DNA of 43,557 nucleotides from Rhodocyclaceae bacterium (GTDB taxonomy: Bacteria; Pseudomonadota; Gammaproteobacteria; Burkholderiales; Usitatibacteraceae). The stretch spans positions 1 to 43,557 of the forward strand of contig JADCIX010000009.1 in NCBI GenBank assembly GCA_020247545.1. Reading direction: 5' to 3'. This document shows, one piece after another, positions 1 through 9,627 of the stretch. A model generated the notes under the pieces. That model was not told where the DNA came from and made no database searches. It saw only the letters and a list, made by a program, of their open reading frames with translations. Within the stretch, counting starts at the first letter, position 1, and every line of letters starts with the position of its first letter. The translations under genes were made by a program, and so were the position numbers.

Positions 1-141
1 ACGACTCGCGTGAAGCGGCGTAGGCTAACCCGCGAAGCGGGGTTAAGCCCGGAGGGCGGCCGAAGCCACAAGCGCGATGCGGATAAAGCGCGAGACGAAA
101 AGCGCGAGGCGCAGCAGGCGATGAAGAAAGTGGTGAAATAA
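1..141 (+). CDS. C-terminal fragment of a Lys/Arg-rich protein (5' truncated by window edge)
   Basis: The frame is open from the first base and ends at TAA 139-141, giving 46 residues very rich in Lys, Arg, Glu and Ala and ending in AMKKVVK. The last ~23 residues look like a charged helix. The stop lies only 8 bases from the end of the convergent transporter gene. An inverted repeat (23-49) sits inside the frame, so this may be a repeat-derived tail rather than a conserved domain. I do not recognise a family, and real coding is only moderately likely. Confidence 0.3.
   Translation, partial: TTRVKRRRLTREAGLSPEGGRSHKRDADKARDEKREAQQAMKKVVK
23..49. repeat. GC-rich inverted repeat
   Basis: GGCTAACCCGC (23-33) and GCGGGGTTAAGCC (37-49) can pair around a GAA loop, with one or two small bulges. 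The sequence resembles short palindromes scattered near gene ends in betaproteobacterial genomes. Here it would be read through by the truncated frame at 1-141. Only one copy is visible in the window. Confidence 0.45.
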
Positions 142-149
142 GCGGGTGG

Positions 150-1109
150 TCAGGCGTGCGTCGTTGACTGCTGTTTCGCCATCAACGGCTCGGCAGTTTT
201 GCCGTTGCTTTCTCCAATGGCCGCTACCAGGCCGGCGGCGGCCAACATGCTGCCGCCAATCCACTCTTGAATTCGAGATACCTCACCGGCCAGATAGTGC
301 GCAGCAATCGCTGCAACGATGAGTTCGAACAGGAGAATCACCGCTGCCCGATTGGCAGACAGCTGACTCAGCCCGTGCTGCATACCAACGCTACTCGCGA
401 TCAGTACGATGCCGACAACGGCAAGCAGCCACCAATACTGCACCAACACAGGCCCCCAACTTACCATGGGTTGTACGACGACCAACAGAGCAACTGGCAG
501 CGCGACCACCGCCACACCGATTGAACCTGCCACTGACTTTGCCTCGGGTGTGGCGCGGTTTTCCCGTCGGACCAGAACGTTGCAAAGTGCAAAGAAAAAA
601 CCACCCAACATGCCAAGCCACTCGTGTGTGTTGCGAGGAAGCGGCATGCCGAGTTCAGGTCGCCATAACATGACAACAGCACCTGTCATGGCCACAGCGA
701 CCGTCACCACGCCACGTCCGCTGATGCGCTCGCCAATAAGAATTCGCGCCAACGGCACCGTCCACAATGGTGCCAGATAGAATAACAGTACGATTCGAAC
801 CACCTCTGCTTCCATGATCGCAACAAGGTAGGCTACGTTGGCAAGGCCGGCTGTCAGGCCGATCAGCAGCAACGAGACGGGATACCTTGGAAATTCGCGC
901 CATGTTTGGCGGAGCACAATAACGGCAAACATTACCGCTGCCATATATGAGAAAAACGTTGCGATCGGTACCGGCAAACCGGCTGTTTCCATAACCCGGT
1001 AGGGATACCAGATAACGCCCCATGACGTCGCCGCAATCAACAGCCCTGCTATGGGCAGTGGCGAACCTCGATGGGCGGCAGGAGCAGGGGAGACGACGCG
1101 CTGCTGCAT
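150..1109 (-). CDS. EamA/DMT-family inner-membrane transporter
   Basis: A 319-residue integral membrane protein made of about ten hydrophobic segments arranged as two EamA repeats, the drug/metabolite transporter superfamily layout. Typical elements visible are an N-terminal AATSWGVIWYP segment, the mid-protein GERISGRG turn after TM4/5, and the second-repeat counterpart with LAGEVSRIQEW. The family exports metabolites, amino acids or drugs; the substrate cannot be read from sequence. I chose the ATG at 1109. A TTG at 1151 in the same frame adds 14 residues, and neither start has a strong ribosome binding site. The gene is divergent from dapD (98-141 bases between starts), and the plus strand of that gap contains TATAAT at 1156-1161, a possible -10 box for dapD. 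Confidence 0.9.
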   Translation of the reverse strand: MQQRVVSPAPAAHRGSPLPIAGLLIAATSWGVIWYPYRVMETAGLPVPIATFFSYMAAVMFAVIVLRQTWREFPRYPVSLLLIGLTAGLANVAYLVAIMEAEVVRIVLLFYLAPLWTVPLARILIGERISGRGVVTVAVAMTGAVVMLWRPELGMPLPRNTHEWLGMLGGFFFALCNVLVRRENRATPEAKSVAGSIGVAVVALPVALLVVVQPMVSWGPVLVQYWWLLAVVGIVLIASSVGMQHGLSQLSANRAAVILLFELIVAAIAAHYLAGEVSRIQEWIGGSMLAAAGLVAAIGESNGKTAEPLMAKQQSTTHA

Positions 1110-1249
1110 GGACGACTGAGACAACGCGACGACCTTTCTAAAGTACAGCAAACTCTATAATGAGCGCTGGAGTAATTTTGCAACTTGAGAAATTCTACCG
1201 TCTTAAATCCTAACTCGGCGTAACCCGCATTCTAGAAAGCCCATCTAAT

Positions 1250-2083
1250 ATGTCCCATGTCTCACCGTCTGCATTACAAACCACCATCGATGGAGCCTGG
1301 GAACTGCGTGCCGGTTTCTCACCTGCCAGCCACCCGGCAGACGTTCGGGAAGCGGTCGATCACGTCATCAGCGACTTGAACGCCGGTCGCCTGCGGGTTG
1401 CGGAAAAACTTGGTGGCGAATGGGTCACACACCAGTGGATAAAAAAAGCCGTGCTGCTGTCATTCCGACTCAAGGATAACGTCCGCATTGAAGCTGGCGA
1501 CCTCGGTTTCTTCGATAAGGTGGATACAAAGTTTGCCAAGCTTGATGACGCGGCAATGCGCGCAACGGGCGTACGTGTGGTGCCGCCTGCGGTCGCACGG
1601 CGCGGCTCATTCATCGGCAAGAATGTGGTGCTCATGCCATCATATGTCAACATTGGCGCGTACGTCGACGAAGGTACCATGGTCGACACGTGGGCGACCG
1701 TCGGCTCGTGCGCCCAGGTCGGCAAGAATGTCCACCTCAGCGGGGGCGTTGGCATCGGCGGCGTGTTAGAGCCACTCCAGGCAAACCCGACCATCATTGA
1801 AGACAACTGCTTCATTGGCGCACGCTCGGAGGTGGTCGAAGGCGTGATTGTCGGCGAGGGCTCGGTGATATCAATGGGCGTGTACATCGGCCAATCGACC
1901 AAAATCTACAGCCGGGACAGCGGCGAAGTTTCGTACGGAAAGGTGCCGCCATTCTCGGTCGTCGTTTCGGGCAGCTTGCCGTCCGCAGATGGCAAGTACA
2001 GTCTCTACTGCGCGGTGATCGTGAAGACGGTTGACGCTAAAACGCGTGCAAAAACTGGTATCAACGAACTCTTACGCGCATAG
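1250..2083 (+). CDS. dapD: 2,3,4,5-tetrahydropyridine-2,6-dicarboxylate N-succinyltransferase
   Basis: DapD transfers succinyl from succinyl-CoA to tetrahydrodipicolinate in the succinylase branch of lysine and meso-diaminopimelate synthesis, in the cytoplasm. The 277-residue length is normal for the family. The N-terminal alpha domain (about 1-100) is followed by a left-handed beta-helix of imperfect hexapeptides (about 110-230), with [18 protein letters not shown] and the [11 protein letters not shown] stretch as clear DapD signatures. The C-terminal stretch [19 protein letters not shown] is also characteristic. The start ATG has no obvious Shine-Dalgarno. pilU follows after 39 bases on the same strand and is probably co-transcribed, although the two functions are unrelated. 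Confidence 0.97.
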   Translation: MSHVSPSALQTTIDGAWELRAGFSPASHPADVREAVDHVISDLNAGRLRVAEKLGGEWVTHQWIKKAVLLSFRLKDNVRIEAGDLGFFDKVDTKFAKLDDAAMRATGVRVVPPAVARRGSFIGKNVVLMPSYVNIGAYVDEGTMVDTWATVGSCAQVGKNVHLSGGVGIGGVLEPLQANPTIIEDNCFIGARSEVVEGVIVGEGSVISMGVYIGQSTKIYSRDSGEVSYGKVPPFSVVVSGSLPSADGKYSLYCAVIVKTVDAKTRAKTGINELLRA

Positions 2084-2122
2084 TACGCATCAACCTATCG
2101 ACACCGTACAGCGAGGACAACC

Positions 2123-3262
2123 ATGGCGATTCTGGAAAAACTGTTTCGGCTAATGGCGGAAAAGAATGCGTCGGACATCTTTGTTTCCGCTGGCGCGCCT
2201 ATCAATTTGAAGGTCAACGGTACCGCGATGCCGATCAACCCCCAAATATTGTCGGCGGAAGATGCTAAACGCATTTGTTATGAAATTCTCAAGCCACATC
2301 AAATCGAAAAATTCGAAAAAGAACTTGAGCTAAACCTCTCGTTTCCTATTGAGGGGGTTGGAAACTTCCGCGTCAACATGATGCATCAGAAATCTTCCGT
2401 GGCTGCTGTCGTGCGCTACATCTCAACTGATGTTCCCGCGTTCGATTCACTCGGCGTGCCGAATGTATTGAAACAAGTCATCATGGAAAAACGCGGACTG
2501 ATCCTAGTTGTCGGCGCGACTGGTTCGGGTAAATCCACCACGTTGGCCGCGATGATGGATTACCGAAACATGATGAAACCCGGCCATATCTTGACGTTCG
2601 AAGACCCGGTGGAATTCATCTTCCAATCCAAAAAATGTATCGTTAATCAACGCGAAATTGGCAACGACTCTCTCTCATTCCATGAAGCAATGCGTAACGC
2701 CATGCGTCAGGCACCAGATTTGATTTTGGTGGGCGAGATCCGAGATGTCGAGACAATGAAATCCGCGATGATGTATGCCTTGTCAGGTCACCTATGTCTG
2801 GCTACGCTTCACGCGAACAACAGCTACCACGCGCTAAACCGGATCATCAATTTCTTCCCGCTGGAGCAACGCGCCGTATTGCTATCTGATCTCGGCGTAT
2901 CGCTACGTTGCATTATCTCGCAGCGACTCGTCAAGAATGTCGCAGGCACCCGCTCGCCAGCGGTTGAGATCTTGATGAACACCGGCAACATCGTCGACCT
3001 GATCAGCCAAGGCCGGGTCTCTGAAATCAAGGAAGCCATGGAAAAATCCATGACTCCAGGCTCCCAGACGTTTGAGCAGGATTTGTTTCGCCTGATTCAG
3101 GCAGGGAAGATTACCGTCCAAGAGGGACTGGCAAACGCCGATTCCGCAACCAACCTATCGTTGCTGGTTGGCAATAGCGGAATGGTCGAAGCTGGCATGA
3201 GTGATCTTCCCTCCAAGCCGGGCTCGGGCGGCCCGAACTTTAGCGAGTTCAAGATAAGCTGA
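2123..3262 (+). CDS. pilU: PilT/PilU-type type IV pilus retraction ATPase, PilU subgroup
   Basis: A 379-residue hexameric secretion-type ATPase that powers pilus retraction (twitching) at the cytoplasmic face of the type IV pilus machine. Visible motifs are Walker A GATGSGKS (131-138), the Asp-box ILTFEDPVEF (156-165), Walker B DLILVGEIRD (199-208) and the His-box TLHANN (228-233). The N-terminus MAILEKLFRLMAEKNASDIF and the overall length match PilU better than PilT. In many relatives pilT and pilU are adjacent; here pilU stands alone behind dapD, so pilT must be elsewhere. A palindromic repeat begins 14 bases after the stop. Confidence 0.93.
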   Translation: MAILEKLFRLMAEKNASDIFVSAGAPINLKVNGTAMPINPQILSAEDAKRICYEILKPHQIEKFEKELELNLSFPIEGVGNFRVNMMHQKSSVAAVVRYISTDVPAFDSLGVPNVLKQVIMEKRGLILVVGATGSGKSTTLAAMMDYRNMMKPGHILTFEDPVEFIFQSKKCIVNQREIGNDSLSFHEAMRNAMRQAPDLILVGEIRDVETMKSAMMYALSGHLCLATLHANNSYHALNRIINFFPLEQRAVLLSDLGVSLRCIISQRLVKNVAGTRSPAVEILMNTGNIVDLISQGRVSEIKEAMEKSMTPGSQTFEQDLFRLIQAGKITVQEGLANADSATNLSLLVGNSGMVEAGMSDLPSKPGSGGPNFSEFKIS

Positions 3263-3276
3263 GAAACTCGTTATTC

Positions 3277-3316
3277 GGCGGCGGTTTCCAAGCGTTTTCA
3301 CTTGGAAATGCCCGCC
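3277..3316 (+). repeat. Palindromic intergenic repeat, copy A (terminator-like hairpin)
   Basis: The left arm is GGCGGCGGTTTCC at 3277-3289, and the right arm GGAAATGCCCGCC ends at 3316. The inner stem TTTCCAAG (3285-3292) pairs perfectly with CTTGGAAA (3301-3308) around an 8-base loop. The repeat starts 14 bases after the pilU stop and lies between convergent genes. Two related copies occur at 8231-8269 (plus) and 31450-31489 (minus). It may end transcription of pilU and of the lipoprotein gene, but no long T-run follows. Confidence 0.7.
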
Positions 3317-3327
3317 AGTCGGGCACC

Positions 3328-3741
3328 TTAGTAGCTGCGCTTATAGTAGCGGCCACCAACCCACACGCCGTACGGTCGTGGTACCCAGCTGCTGTAGCCC
3401 CATCCCCAATAACCACGCCCATAGAACCAAGCATCTTGCAGGGCCTCGCGGCGGCCTTGCCGTTCCGCCATCTTCAACTGGCCGTGTTGCATAAAGTCGA
3501 GCACGGCGTCAGGCACCCCGTCACGCGAGAGTTTGGCGTATTGCGACGCCGTCACATCGAACACCGTGTTGGAGTCCTGGATCGCTTTGATGATGGTCTG
3601 GTCGTCCTTGCCGTCTTTCACCAGTGAAACCAACTGCTCGAGCTGCATGGGCTCGCGTTCAGGCCCAGCTAGGCTCGCACACCCCGCCAAACCCATCGCG
3701 GCACAGACCAAAAAAACAATTCCGAGTAAACTACGCTTCAT
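3328..3741 (-). CDS. Small outer-membrane or periplasmic lipoprotein, Tyr/Gly/Trp-rich C-terminus
   Basis: A 137-residue protein starting MKRSLLGIVFLVCAAMGLAGC. The lipobox LAGC puts the acylated cysteine at residue 21, so the product is a lipoprotein. The start at 3741 is fixed by AGGAGG (3753-3748) six bases upstream; an in-frame ATG five codons further up would leave no such site. After the lipobox comes a helical region with the phrase SLVKDGKDDQTIIKAIQDS, then a C-terminal tail rich in Tyr, Trp and Gly that ends in YYKRSY. I do not recognise a named function. It is divergent from the hppD operon and convergent with pilU. Confidence 0.85.
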   Translation of the reverse strand: MKRSLLGIVFLVCAAMGLAGCASLAGPEREPMQLEQLVSLVKDGKDDQTIIKAIQDSNTVFDVTASQYAKLSRDGVPDAVLDFMQHGQLKMAERQGRREALQDAWFYGRGYWGWGYSSWVPRPYGVWVGGRYYKRSY

Positions 3742-4008
3742 GTTGCACCTCCTCAATTCATCTACAAATATCCGCTCACGCTTTCGGTCGCCCCTCTGGG
3801 TAACGGTGAAACGACGCGGGTCACACTCCGCTTAATTCTGCTCGCTCAATTGTAGCGCGGCAGAAGGTTTAGTGTCGCCTCAGTCTGTTACCAATTCCGT
3901 CTCGTTACGCCAGACGACATGCTGAGTCAGACACCTCTTGGCCGACATAGTACTGTACGGCATCATCCGCAACCACGCGGCCCTGATAAGTCAATGATGG
4001 AGAACATA

Positions 4009-5070
4009 ATGGATTTTTTTGAAAACCCGATGGGCACCGACGGCTTTGAGTTCGTCGAATATACAGCCCCCGACACCAAGGCGCTTGGTCGACTATTTGA
4101 ACAAATGGGTTTTGTGGCGGTGGCAAAACATCGTTCAAAGAACGTCTTGCTCTACAAACAGGGCGACATCCAGTTTATTGTGAATGCCGAGCTGGACAGC
4201 TTTGCGCAGTCTTTTGCAAGGGTGCATGGGCCGTCGGCATGTGCATTTGGCATCCGCGTAAAGGATGCCGCCTATGCATTCAAACGCGCCGTCGAGCTGG
4301 GCGCAAAGCCCTATGAGGGTCCGGTCGGCCCGATGGAGTTGAATATTCCCGCGCTACAGGGCATCGGCGGCTCACTGCTCTATTTGATCGACCGTTATGG
4401 CACGCGCACCATTTATGACGTCGACTTTCTACCATTGCCAGGCGTTGATCAACACCCGGTTGGCGTTGGTCTCGAATATGTTGACCATCTGACACATAAC
4501 GTCTACGTCGGTCGTATGGACACGTGGGCACAATTCTATGAAAAGCTGTTCAACTTCCGCGAAATACGTTACTTCGATATCAAAGGCAAGAAGACCGGGT
4601 TGACCTCGCGCGCACTGACCAGCCCCTGCGGCAAAATTCGTATCCCGATCAACGAGCCATCCGATCAAAAATCACAAATTCAAGAGTATCTCGACGCGTA
4701 CAACGGCGAGGGCATTCAACATATCGCACTGGCGTGCAAGGACATCTACAGCACCGTTGAAGCGCTGCGTTCTCACGGCGTGAAGTTTCTCGATACCCCC
4801 GATGCCTACTACGCGTTGGTTGATAAACGCGTCAAAAATCACGGTGAAGATTTGGAACGCTTGAAGAAAAATCGCATCCTGATCGACGGCGAGGGACTCG
4901 ACCGAGAGTCCCATGAAGACAAGTTGCTACAAATCTTCACCGAGACGGCGATTGGCCCGATTTTCTTCGAGATCATTCAGCGTAAAGGCAACGAAGGTTT
5001 TGGTGAGGGAAACTTCAAAGCCCTATTTGAAGCCATCGAGGCTGACCAAATCGCGCGCGGGGTGCTGTGA
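4009..5070 (+). CDS. hppD: 4-hydroxyphenylpyruvate dioxygenase
   Basis: Converts 4-hydroxyphenylpyruvate to homogentisate, the second step of tyrosine breakdown, using Fe(II) and O2. The 353-residue protein has two vicinal-oxygen-chelate halves. The catalytic half carries the expected iron ligands His160 (YVDHLTHN), His238 (IQHIAL) and Glu321 (FFEII), with spacing as in bacterial HPPD. I chose ATG 4009 because GGAG at 3999-4002 sits six bases upstream and the protein then begins [13 protein letters not shown], the normal family start. The open frame extends to 3919, but the extra 30 residues look non-coding. It is first gene of a four-gene operon; hmgA begins inside its stop codon. Confidence 0.97.
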   Translation: MDFFENPMGTDGFEFVEYTAPDTKALGRLFEQMGFVAVAKHRSKNVLLYKQGDIQFIVNAELDSFAQSFARVHGPSACAFGIRVKDAAYAFKRAVELGAKPYEGPVGPMELNIPALQGIGGSLLYLIDRYGTRTIYDVDFLPLPGVDQHPVGVGLEYVDHLTHNVYVGRMDTWAQFYEKLFNFREIRYFDIKGKKTGLTSRALTSPCGKIRIPINEPSDQKSQIQEYLDAYNGEGIQHIALACKDIYSTVEALRSHGVKFLDTPDAYYALVDKRVKNHGEDLERLKKNRILIDGEGLDRESHEDKLLQIFTETAIGPIFFEIIQRKGNEGFGEGNFKALFEAIEADQIARGVL

Positions 5071-6368
5071 TGGGCGCGGTAGGAACGCCAAACCGATACA
5101 TGTCTGGCTTCGGCAATGAGTTCTCCACGGAGGCGGTTGCCGGCGCGCTTCCTGTCGGACGTAACTCTCCGCAGCAGCCGGCGTTCGGCCTGTACCCCGA
5201 GCAGGTTTCGGGAAGTGCGTTTACCGTGCCACGCGACCACAATCTGCGCTCTTGGCAATATCGTTTGCGTCCATCAGCCGAACACGGCTCGTACCATCAG
5301 ATTCCAAACGGCATGATCCGCACTGCACCTTGCCATGAAGCCTCGACATCGCCTAATCGTCTGCGCTGGAATCCCATCTCTTCGCCAGCTGCGCCGACTG
5401 ATTTTGTAGACGGCCTAATGACGATTAGCACCAACGGTAGCGCGCGCAGCCAGCAGGGCATTGCCGTGCACCTGTATGCCGCCAACATCAGCATGCGTCG
5501 CTGCCTTTGCAATGCCGACGGCGAGTTGCTAATCGTGCCGCAAGACGGCGCGCTGTGTCTGAAGACGGAGTTTGGCGTGATTGATCTTGTCCCCGGCGAA
5601 ATCGCGGTGGTGCCGCGTGGCATCAAGTTTCGTGTCGAATGCGTGGTGCCCGTCCGTGGTTATGTATGCGAAAACTATGGTCAGCCGTTTCGCCTGCCGG
5701 ATCTCGGTCCGATCGGCGCGAACGGGCTCGCCAACACGCGCGACTTTCTAACGCCTACCGCGTGGTTTGAAGATATCGCAGGCGAGACCGAGGTGGTGAC
5801 CAAGTTTGGTGGCAATCTCTGGTCTTACAAAACAGCGGGGTCGCCGCTAAATGTTGTTGCGTGGCACGGTACTTACGCACCCTATAAATACGACTTGGCT
5901 AATTTCAACGCCATCAATAGCGTCTCATTCGACCACTGCGACCCGTCAATTTTCACGGTGCTGACCTCGCCATCGGAATTCGCTGGTACTGCTAACGTGG
6001 ACTTTGTGGTGTTCCCGCCGCGCTGGATCGTTGCCGTGAATACGTTTCGACCACCCTGGTTCCACCGCAACGTGATGAGTGAATACATGGGACTCATCCA
6101 CGGCAAATACGACGCCAAGGCCGCCGGCTTCTTGCCCGGTGGAGGCTCACTGCACAATTGCTTCTCGGCGCACGGCCCGGACCTGGCAACCTATCAACGC
6201 GCCAGCATTGAGGAGCTTCACCCCGTATATCAAGCTAACACCCTCGCGTTCATGTTTGAGAGCCGTTACCTGTTTGAACCCACCGCGTTTGCGATGTCCA
6301 CTCCCGCGCTCCAAGCAGACTATGATGACGCGTGGAACGGATTTGACTCTGCAAAGGTAAACCCATGA
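5070..6368 (+). CDS. hmgA: Homogentisate 1,2-dioxygenase
   Basis: Opens the aromatic ring of homogentisate to give maleylacetoacetate. The length of 432 residues is normal. The opening [15 protein letters not shown] is a strong family signature, and the iron-binding C-terminal cupin has His332 and Glu338 ([13 protein letters not shown]) and His368 (SAHGPD), corresponding to His335, Glu341 and His371 of the human enzyme. The start ATG overlaps the hppD stop by one base (TGATG), implying translational coupling. A GTG one codon upstream is possible. The stop overlaps the fahA start as ATGA. Confidence 0.97.
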   Translation: MGAVGTPNRYMSGFGNEFSTEAVAGALPVGRNSPQQPAFGLYPEQVSGSAFTVPRDHNLRSWQYRLRPSAEHGSYHQIPNGMIRTAPCHEASTSPNRLRWNPISSPAAPTDFVDGLMTISTNGSARSQQGIAVHLYAANISMRRCLCNADGELLIVPQDGALCLKTEFGVIDLVPGEIAVVPRGIKFRVECVVPVRGYVCENYGQPFRLPDLGPIGANGLANTRDFLTPTAWFEDIAGETEVVTKFGGNLWSYKTAGSPLNVVAWHGTYAPYKYDLANFNAINSVSFDHCDPSIFTVLTSPSEFAGTANVDFVVFPPRWIVAVNTFRPPWFHRNVMSEYMGLIHGKYDAKAAGFLPGGGSLHNCFSAHGPDLATYQRASIEELHPVYQANTLAFMFESRYLFEPTAFAMSTPALQADYDDAWNGFDSAKVNP

Positions 6369-7393
6369 AATTTGCCACGCTAAAGCATCCGACCAAACGC
6401 GACGGCGTTCTGCACCTTGTCGAGCAAAAACTAAGACGCGCCATTGACGTCTCCGATATTGCGCCGACACTGCAATACGCACTCGAACACTGGACAAGCC
6501 TCGAGGGGAAGTTACTCGACGAATCCGAGTCACTCGAATGCGGCACGGACCGGCCGATTATCGATTTTGCCGCCGCCCTTGAGACGGGCCAGGTTGCCGC
6601 ACCGCTGCCCCGCACGTATCAGTGGCTCGACGGGTCTGCCTATTTGTCACACGTAGAGCGGGTCCGTCGCGCGCGCGGCGACAAGGTGCCAGAAAGTTTT
6701 TTCCGTGACCCCCTGATGTATCAGGGAGGCGGCGACGCCATGATGGGCCCACGCGACAATTTGGAGTGTCTTTCCGAGGACTGGGGCATCGATCTCGAAG
6801 GTGAGGTTGGCGTCATCATTGGCGACGTCAAGATGGGCGCTTCCGCAGCAGAGGCGGCTGCGGCCGTTAGGCTAGTCGTGTTGATCAATGATGTGTCTTA
6901 CCGCAAGCTCATTCCAGGTGAGCTCGCAAAAGGGTTTGGCTTCGTCAATGGCAAGGGACTCAACGCCCTTTCACCGGTCGCCGTCACACCGGACGAACTC
7001 GGCAGCGCATGGTGTGGCCCCAAGGGTGCGGGCAAGCTCGACTATCGCCTCGTGTGCCACGTACGCGAAAAGTGGTTTGGCAATCCCAACGCGGCTGACG
7101 ACATGACGTTTTCGCTGTTCGATTTAGTCGCACACGCAGCAAAGACGCGCCCGCTGATGGCCGGCACCTTGATTGGTTCCGGTACCGTGTCTAACCATGA
7201 CATGTCCACCGGGTATGCGTGCATTATGGAAAAGCGACTGGTTGAACAAGTTGAACTCGGCGCGGCCCAAGAAGACTTCCTGCGTTTTGGTGACACGATT
7301 GAAATTGATATGTTTGATCACCACGGCGAGACAATTTTTGGTGCCATCAAAAACAAAGTCGTGTGTGCTGGCGGCACAAATGGAGTGACATAG
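6365..7393 (+). CDS. fahA: Fumarylacetoacetate hydrolase (fumarylacetoacetase)
   Basis: A 342-residue FAA-hydrolase-family protein that would hydrolyse fumarylacetoacetate to fumarate and acetoacetate, the last step of the pathway. An N-terminal domain (about 1-90) precedes the catalytic fold. The segment [12 protein letters not shown] and the later stretch [20 protein letters not shown] are metal and substrate-site regions typical of the family, and the end [17 protein letters not shown] is the usual terminal strand. The start overlaps the hmgA stop (ATGA 6365-6368) and its TAG overlaps the GTG of phhA. No maleylacetoacetate isomerase is encoded in the operon, so its substrate depends on an isomerase elsewhere or on spontaneous or glutathione-dependent isomerisation. 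Confidence 0.92.
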   Translation: MKFATLKHPTKRDGVLHLVEQKLRRAIDVSDIAPTLQYALEHWTSLEGKLLDESESLECGTDRPIIDFAAALETGQVAAPLPRTYQWLDGSAYLSHVERVRRARGDKVPESFFRDPLMYQGGGDAMMGPRDNLECLSEDWGIDLEGEVGVIIGDVKMGASAAEAAAAVRLVVLINDVSYRKLIPGELAKGFGFVNGKGLNALSPVAVTPDELGSAWCGPKGAGKLDYRLVCHVREKWFGNPNAADDMTFSLFDLVAHAAKTRPLMAGTLIGSGTVSNHDMSTGYACIMEKRLVEQVELGAAQEDFLRFGDTIEIDMFDHHGETIFGAIKNKVVCAGGTNGVT

Positions 7394-8226
7394 TGGCAGG
7401 CCAAACCAATCACGCGCTGCGTGGGGATTACACCAATATCCGTCCCGACTACACCGTCGATCAAGACTACCGTCGATACACGGCGGCTGAACAAGATTTG
7501 TGGAAGCGCTTGTACGCACGGCAGTCGGCGTTGGTACCACAGTTCGCTTGTGACGAATTTATTGACGTCCTGAACTCACTCGACTTCGGTCTTGGCATTC
7601 CACACTTCGGTGCCATCAACGCAAAACTCTTTCCAGCAACACGTTGGACATTGGTTGCAGTACCGGGCTTGTTGCCAGACGATGTTTTTTTTACGCATCT
7701 GGCAAATCGACGGTTTCCGGTGTCCGTTTGGCTGCGCAAGCCGGAGGAATTCGAGTACATCGTTGAGCCTGATATTTTTCACGACTTTTTCGGGCACGTG
7801 CCGTTGCTCTTTGACCCAACTTTCGCCGACTATCTTGAGGCATATGGCAAGGGCGGCGTAAAGGCGAAGGGGCTGAACGCACTTGATTATCTGGCGCGGC
7901 TTTACTGGTACACGGTCGAGTTTGGGCTCATCAACACGCCGAAGGGTTTACGCGCCTACGGCGCGGGAATTCTTTCATCAGCGGGCGAGCTACCTTATTG
8001 CATACAGAGCGCCAAGCCAAATCGGATTCGATTTGATTTGCTGCGGGTGATGCAGTCGAATTACAAAATCGACACCTTCCAGGAAACTTATTTTGTGGTC
8101 GAAAATTTCCGCGAATTATTCGACGCGACCTCGCCTGATTTCACACCTTACTATCAGGAGTTGCATCGGCGGCCAAACTTGGCGGCGGCGACTGTGCTCG
8201 ACGCGGATCAACTCATTAAAGGCTAG
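7393..8226 (+). CDS. phhA: Phenylalanine 4-monooxygenase
   Basis: Tetrahydrobiopterin-dependent hydroxylation of phenylalanine to tyrosine, feeding the operon's own pathway. The 277-residue single-domain bacterial form has iron ligands His130, His135 (FHDFFGHVPL) and Glu176 (YTVEFGL), with the same spacing as the Chromobacterium enzyme. The start is GTG 7393, overlapping the fahA stop (TAGTG), with GGAG at 7382-7385 seven bases upstream; the longer open frame from 7363 would overlap fahA by 31 bases. No pterin carbinolamine dehydratase (phhB) is present nearby. A palindromic repeat begins four bases after the stop. Confidence 0.97.
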   Translation: MAGQTNHALRGDYTNIRPDYTVDQDYRRYTAAEQDLWKRLYARQSALVPQFACDEFIDVLNSLDFGLGIPHFGAINAKLFPATRWTLVAVPGLLPDDVFFTHLANRRFPVSVWLRKPEEFEYIVEPDIFHDFFGHVPLLFDPTFADYLEAYGKGGVKAKGLNALDYLARLYWYTVEFGLINTPKGLRAYGAGILSSAGELPYCIQSAKPNRIRFDLLRVMQSNYKIDTFQETYFVVENFRELFDATSPDFTPYYQELHRRPNLAAATVLDADQLIKG

Positions 8227-8230
8227 CGTT

Positions 8231-8269
8231 GGCGGGCAGTTTCCGGCATTTTTGCTTGAAGATGTCCGC
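8231..8269 (+). repeat. Palindromic intergenic repeat, copy B
   Basis: The repeat begins GGCGGGCAGTTTCC at 8231 and ends with GATGTCCGC, pairing imperfectly around a T-rich loop (TTTTTGC at 8249-8255). It aligns with copies at 3277-3316 and 31489-31450, and weak similarity continues about ten bases further (CTGAATGGCGGG). It starts four bases after the phhA stop, between convergent transcription units. Its stem is less perfect than in copy A. Confidence 0.65.
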
Positions 8270-8338
8270 TGAATGGCGGGTTTGACTACGTTAAGACTGG
8301 TTGCCGTTATTCGACGCGCCGTGGGCTGGGAATGCAGG

Positions 8339-9625
8339 TTATTCGTAACGCAATGCGTCAATCGGTGCGAGGTTCGCCGCTTTGCTTGCGGGCAAAATGC
8401 CAAAGATCATGCCGATGAGTGCGGAAAACGCACAAGCGCCGACAACCGCCACCCAAGGTACTGCCGGATTAGGAAAATTGGGAATCATTTTGGCAATTCC
8501 AAACCCAAGGGCAAAACCCAGCACGATACCGATCAGCCCGCCGATAATGGCAAGCACGATCGCCTCGATCAAGAATTGCATCAGAATGAATTGGCGGGGC
8601 GCGCCAAGCGCCTTGGCAATGCCAATTTCCCGCGTGCGTTCAGTGACAGATACAAGCATGATGTTCATGATCCCCACGCCGCCGACCAAAAGCGAAATGC
8701 TGACGATGCCTGCCACCACCAGTGTGATGGTGGTGGAGATTTGATTGAATGATTTAGCCAACGAATCGGATGCTTCGATTTTGAAATCATCGGGCTGGTT
8801 GGGTTTGAGCTGGTGAAGTTGGCGCATCAGCGTCCGCACGCGATCTTTGGTGGATTCGATGGAATCCAAGTTCGTCACGGAAAAGGTCACCCATAGATCG
8901 GGCTTTGTAACCACCCCAGTGACGGCGAGAGCAGTTTGGTAGGGCATGAGCAAGTAGCTGTCTTGGCTGAAGCCAAAGACTTCGCCCCGCGGCTCCATGG
9001 TGCCGACTACCTTGAACCATTCATCGCCGATCTGAATGAATCGCCCTACCGGATTCTGCGGCAGCTTTAAATCCTTACGCATTTGCTCACCGAGCACGAC
9101 CACCCGTCGACGCGTCACATCGTCACTTTGGGTGAGAAAGCGGCCGTACTTCGGAAAGGCCTTTTGAACTTCCTGGTAGCTTTCCGTGGTGCCGAAGAGC
9201 TGCCCTATCGCACTATTCGCTCCATTGCGAACGCCACTCGCCCCACCATTTCCCGCGAAGACGATCGGCGTCACGTTGCTAATTCCGTCAATGCGGTATT
9301 TGAGCTGATCTAGATCGGTCGGTCGCAATCGATTGCGCTTGCCCCGCAGTTGGTCTTCAAGCGGCGTTTCTGAACGCAGCGTTAGCGTATTGCTGCCCAA
9401 GTCTTGAAATTGTTGACTAATCGATTGGGACAACCCTTGCACCAACGCCACCACACAAATCACCGATCCGACACCGATGATGATGCCGAGCATAGTCAAG
9501 AAGCTGCGCAGACCATGGGCTTGAATGCTCGCAACCGCAGAGTGCAAACATTCCTGAACCGCGTAAAAATTCGATAAGACGCGGTTGATTTCGCCGTCGT
9601 TATCGGTGGTCAATACGTCGGCCAT
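8339..9625 (-). CDS. MacB-like ABC transporter permease (FtsX/MacB_PCD type)
   Basis: A 428-residue inner-membrane permease: one N-terminal transmembrane helix near LRSFLTMLGIIIGVGSVICVV, a large periplasmic MacB core domain (about 70-300), then three C-terminal transmembrane helices in the FtsX domain, with the typical VSVTERTREIGIAKALGAPR motif between helices. The family uses mechanotransmission to drive export from the periplasm rather than transport through the membrane. I use ATG 9625; a GTG at 9631 that overlaps the ATPase stop is an alternative. It is the last gene of the yip1-adaptor-ATPase-permease operon. Unlike canonical MacB, ATPase and permease are separate proteins. Confidence 0.93.
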   Translation of the reverse strand: MADVLTTDNDGEINRVLSNFYAVQECLHSAVASIQAHGLRSFLTMLGIIIGVGSVICVVALVQGLSQSISQQFQDLGSNTLTLRSETPLEDQLRGKRNRLRPTDLDQLKYRIDGISNVTPIVFAGNGGASGVRNGANSAIGQLFGTTESYQEVQKAFPKYGRFLTQSDDVTRRRVVVLGEQMRKDLKLPQNPVGRFIQIGDEWFKVVGTMEPRGEVFGFSQDSYLLMPYQTALAVTGVVTKPDLWVTFSVTNLDSIESTKDRVRTLMRQLHQLKPNQPDDFKIEASDSLAKSFNQISTTITLVVAGIVSISLLVGGVGIMNIMLVSVTERTREIGIAKALGAPRQFILMQFLIEAIVLAIIGGLIGIVLGFALGFGIAKMIPNFPNPAVPWVAVVGACAFSALIGMIFGILPASKAANLAPIDALRYE

Positions 9626-9627
9626 TT

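Noticed and set aside
3919-4008. Thirty-residue N-terminal extension of HPPD
   Set aside because: A good ribosome binding site and the family's normal N-terminus point to ATG 4009.
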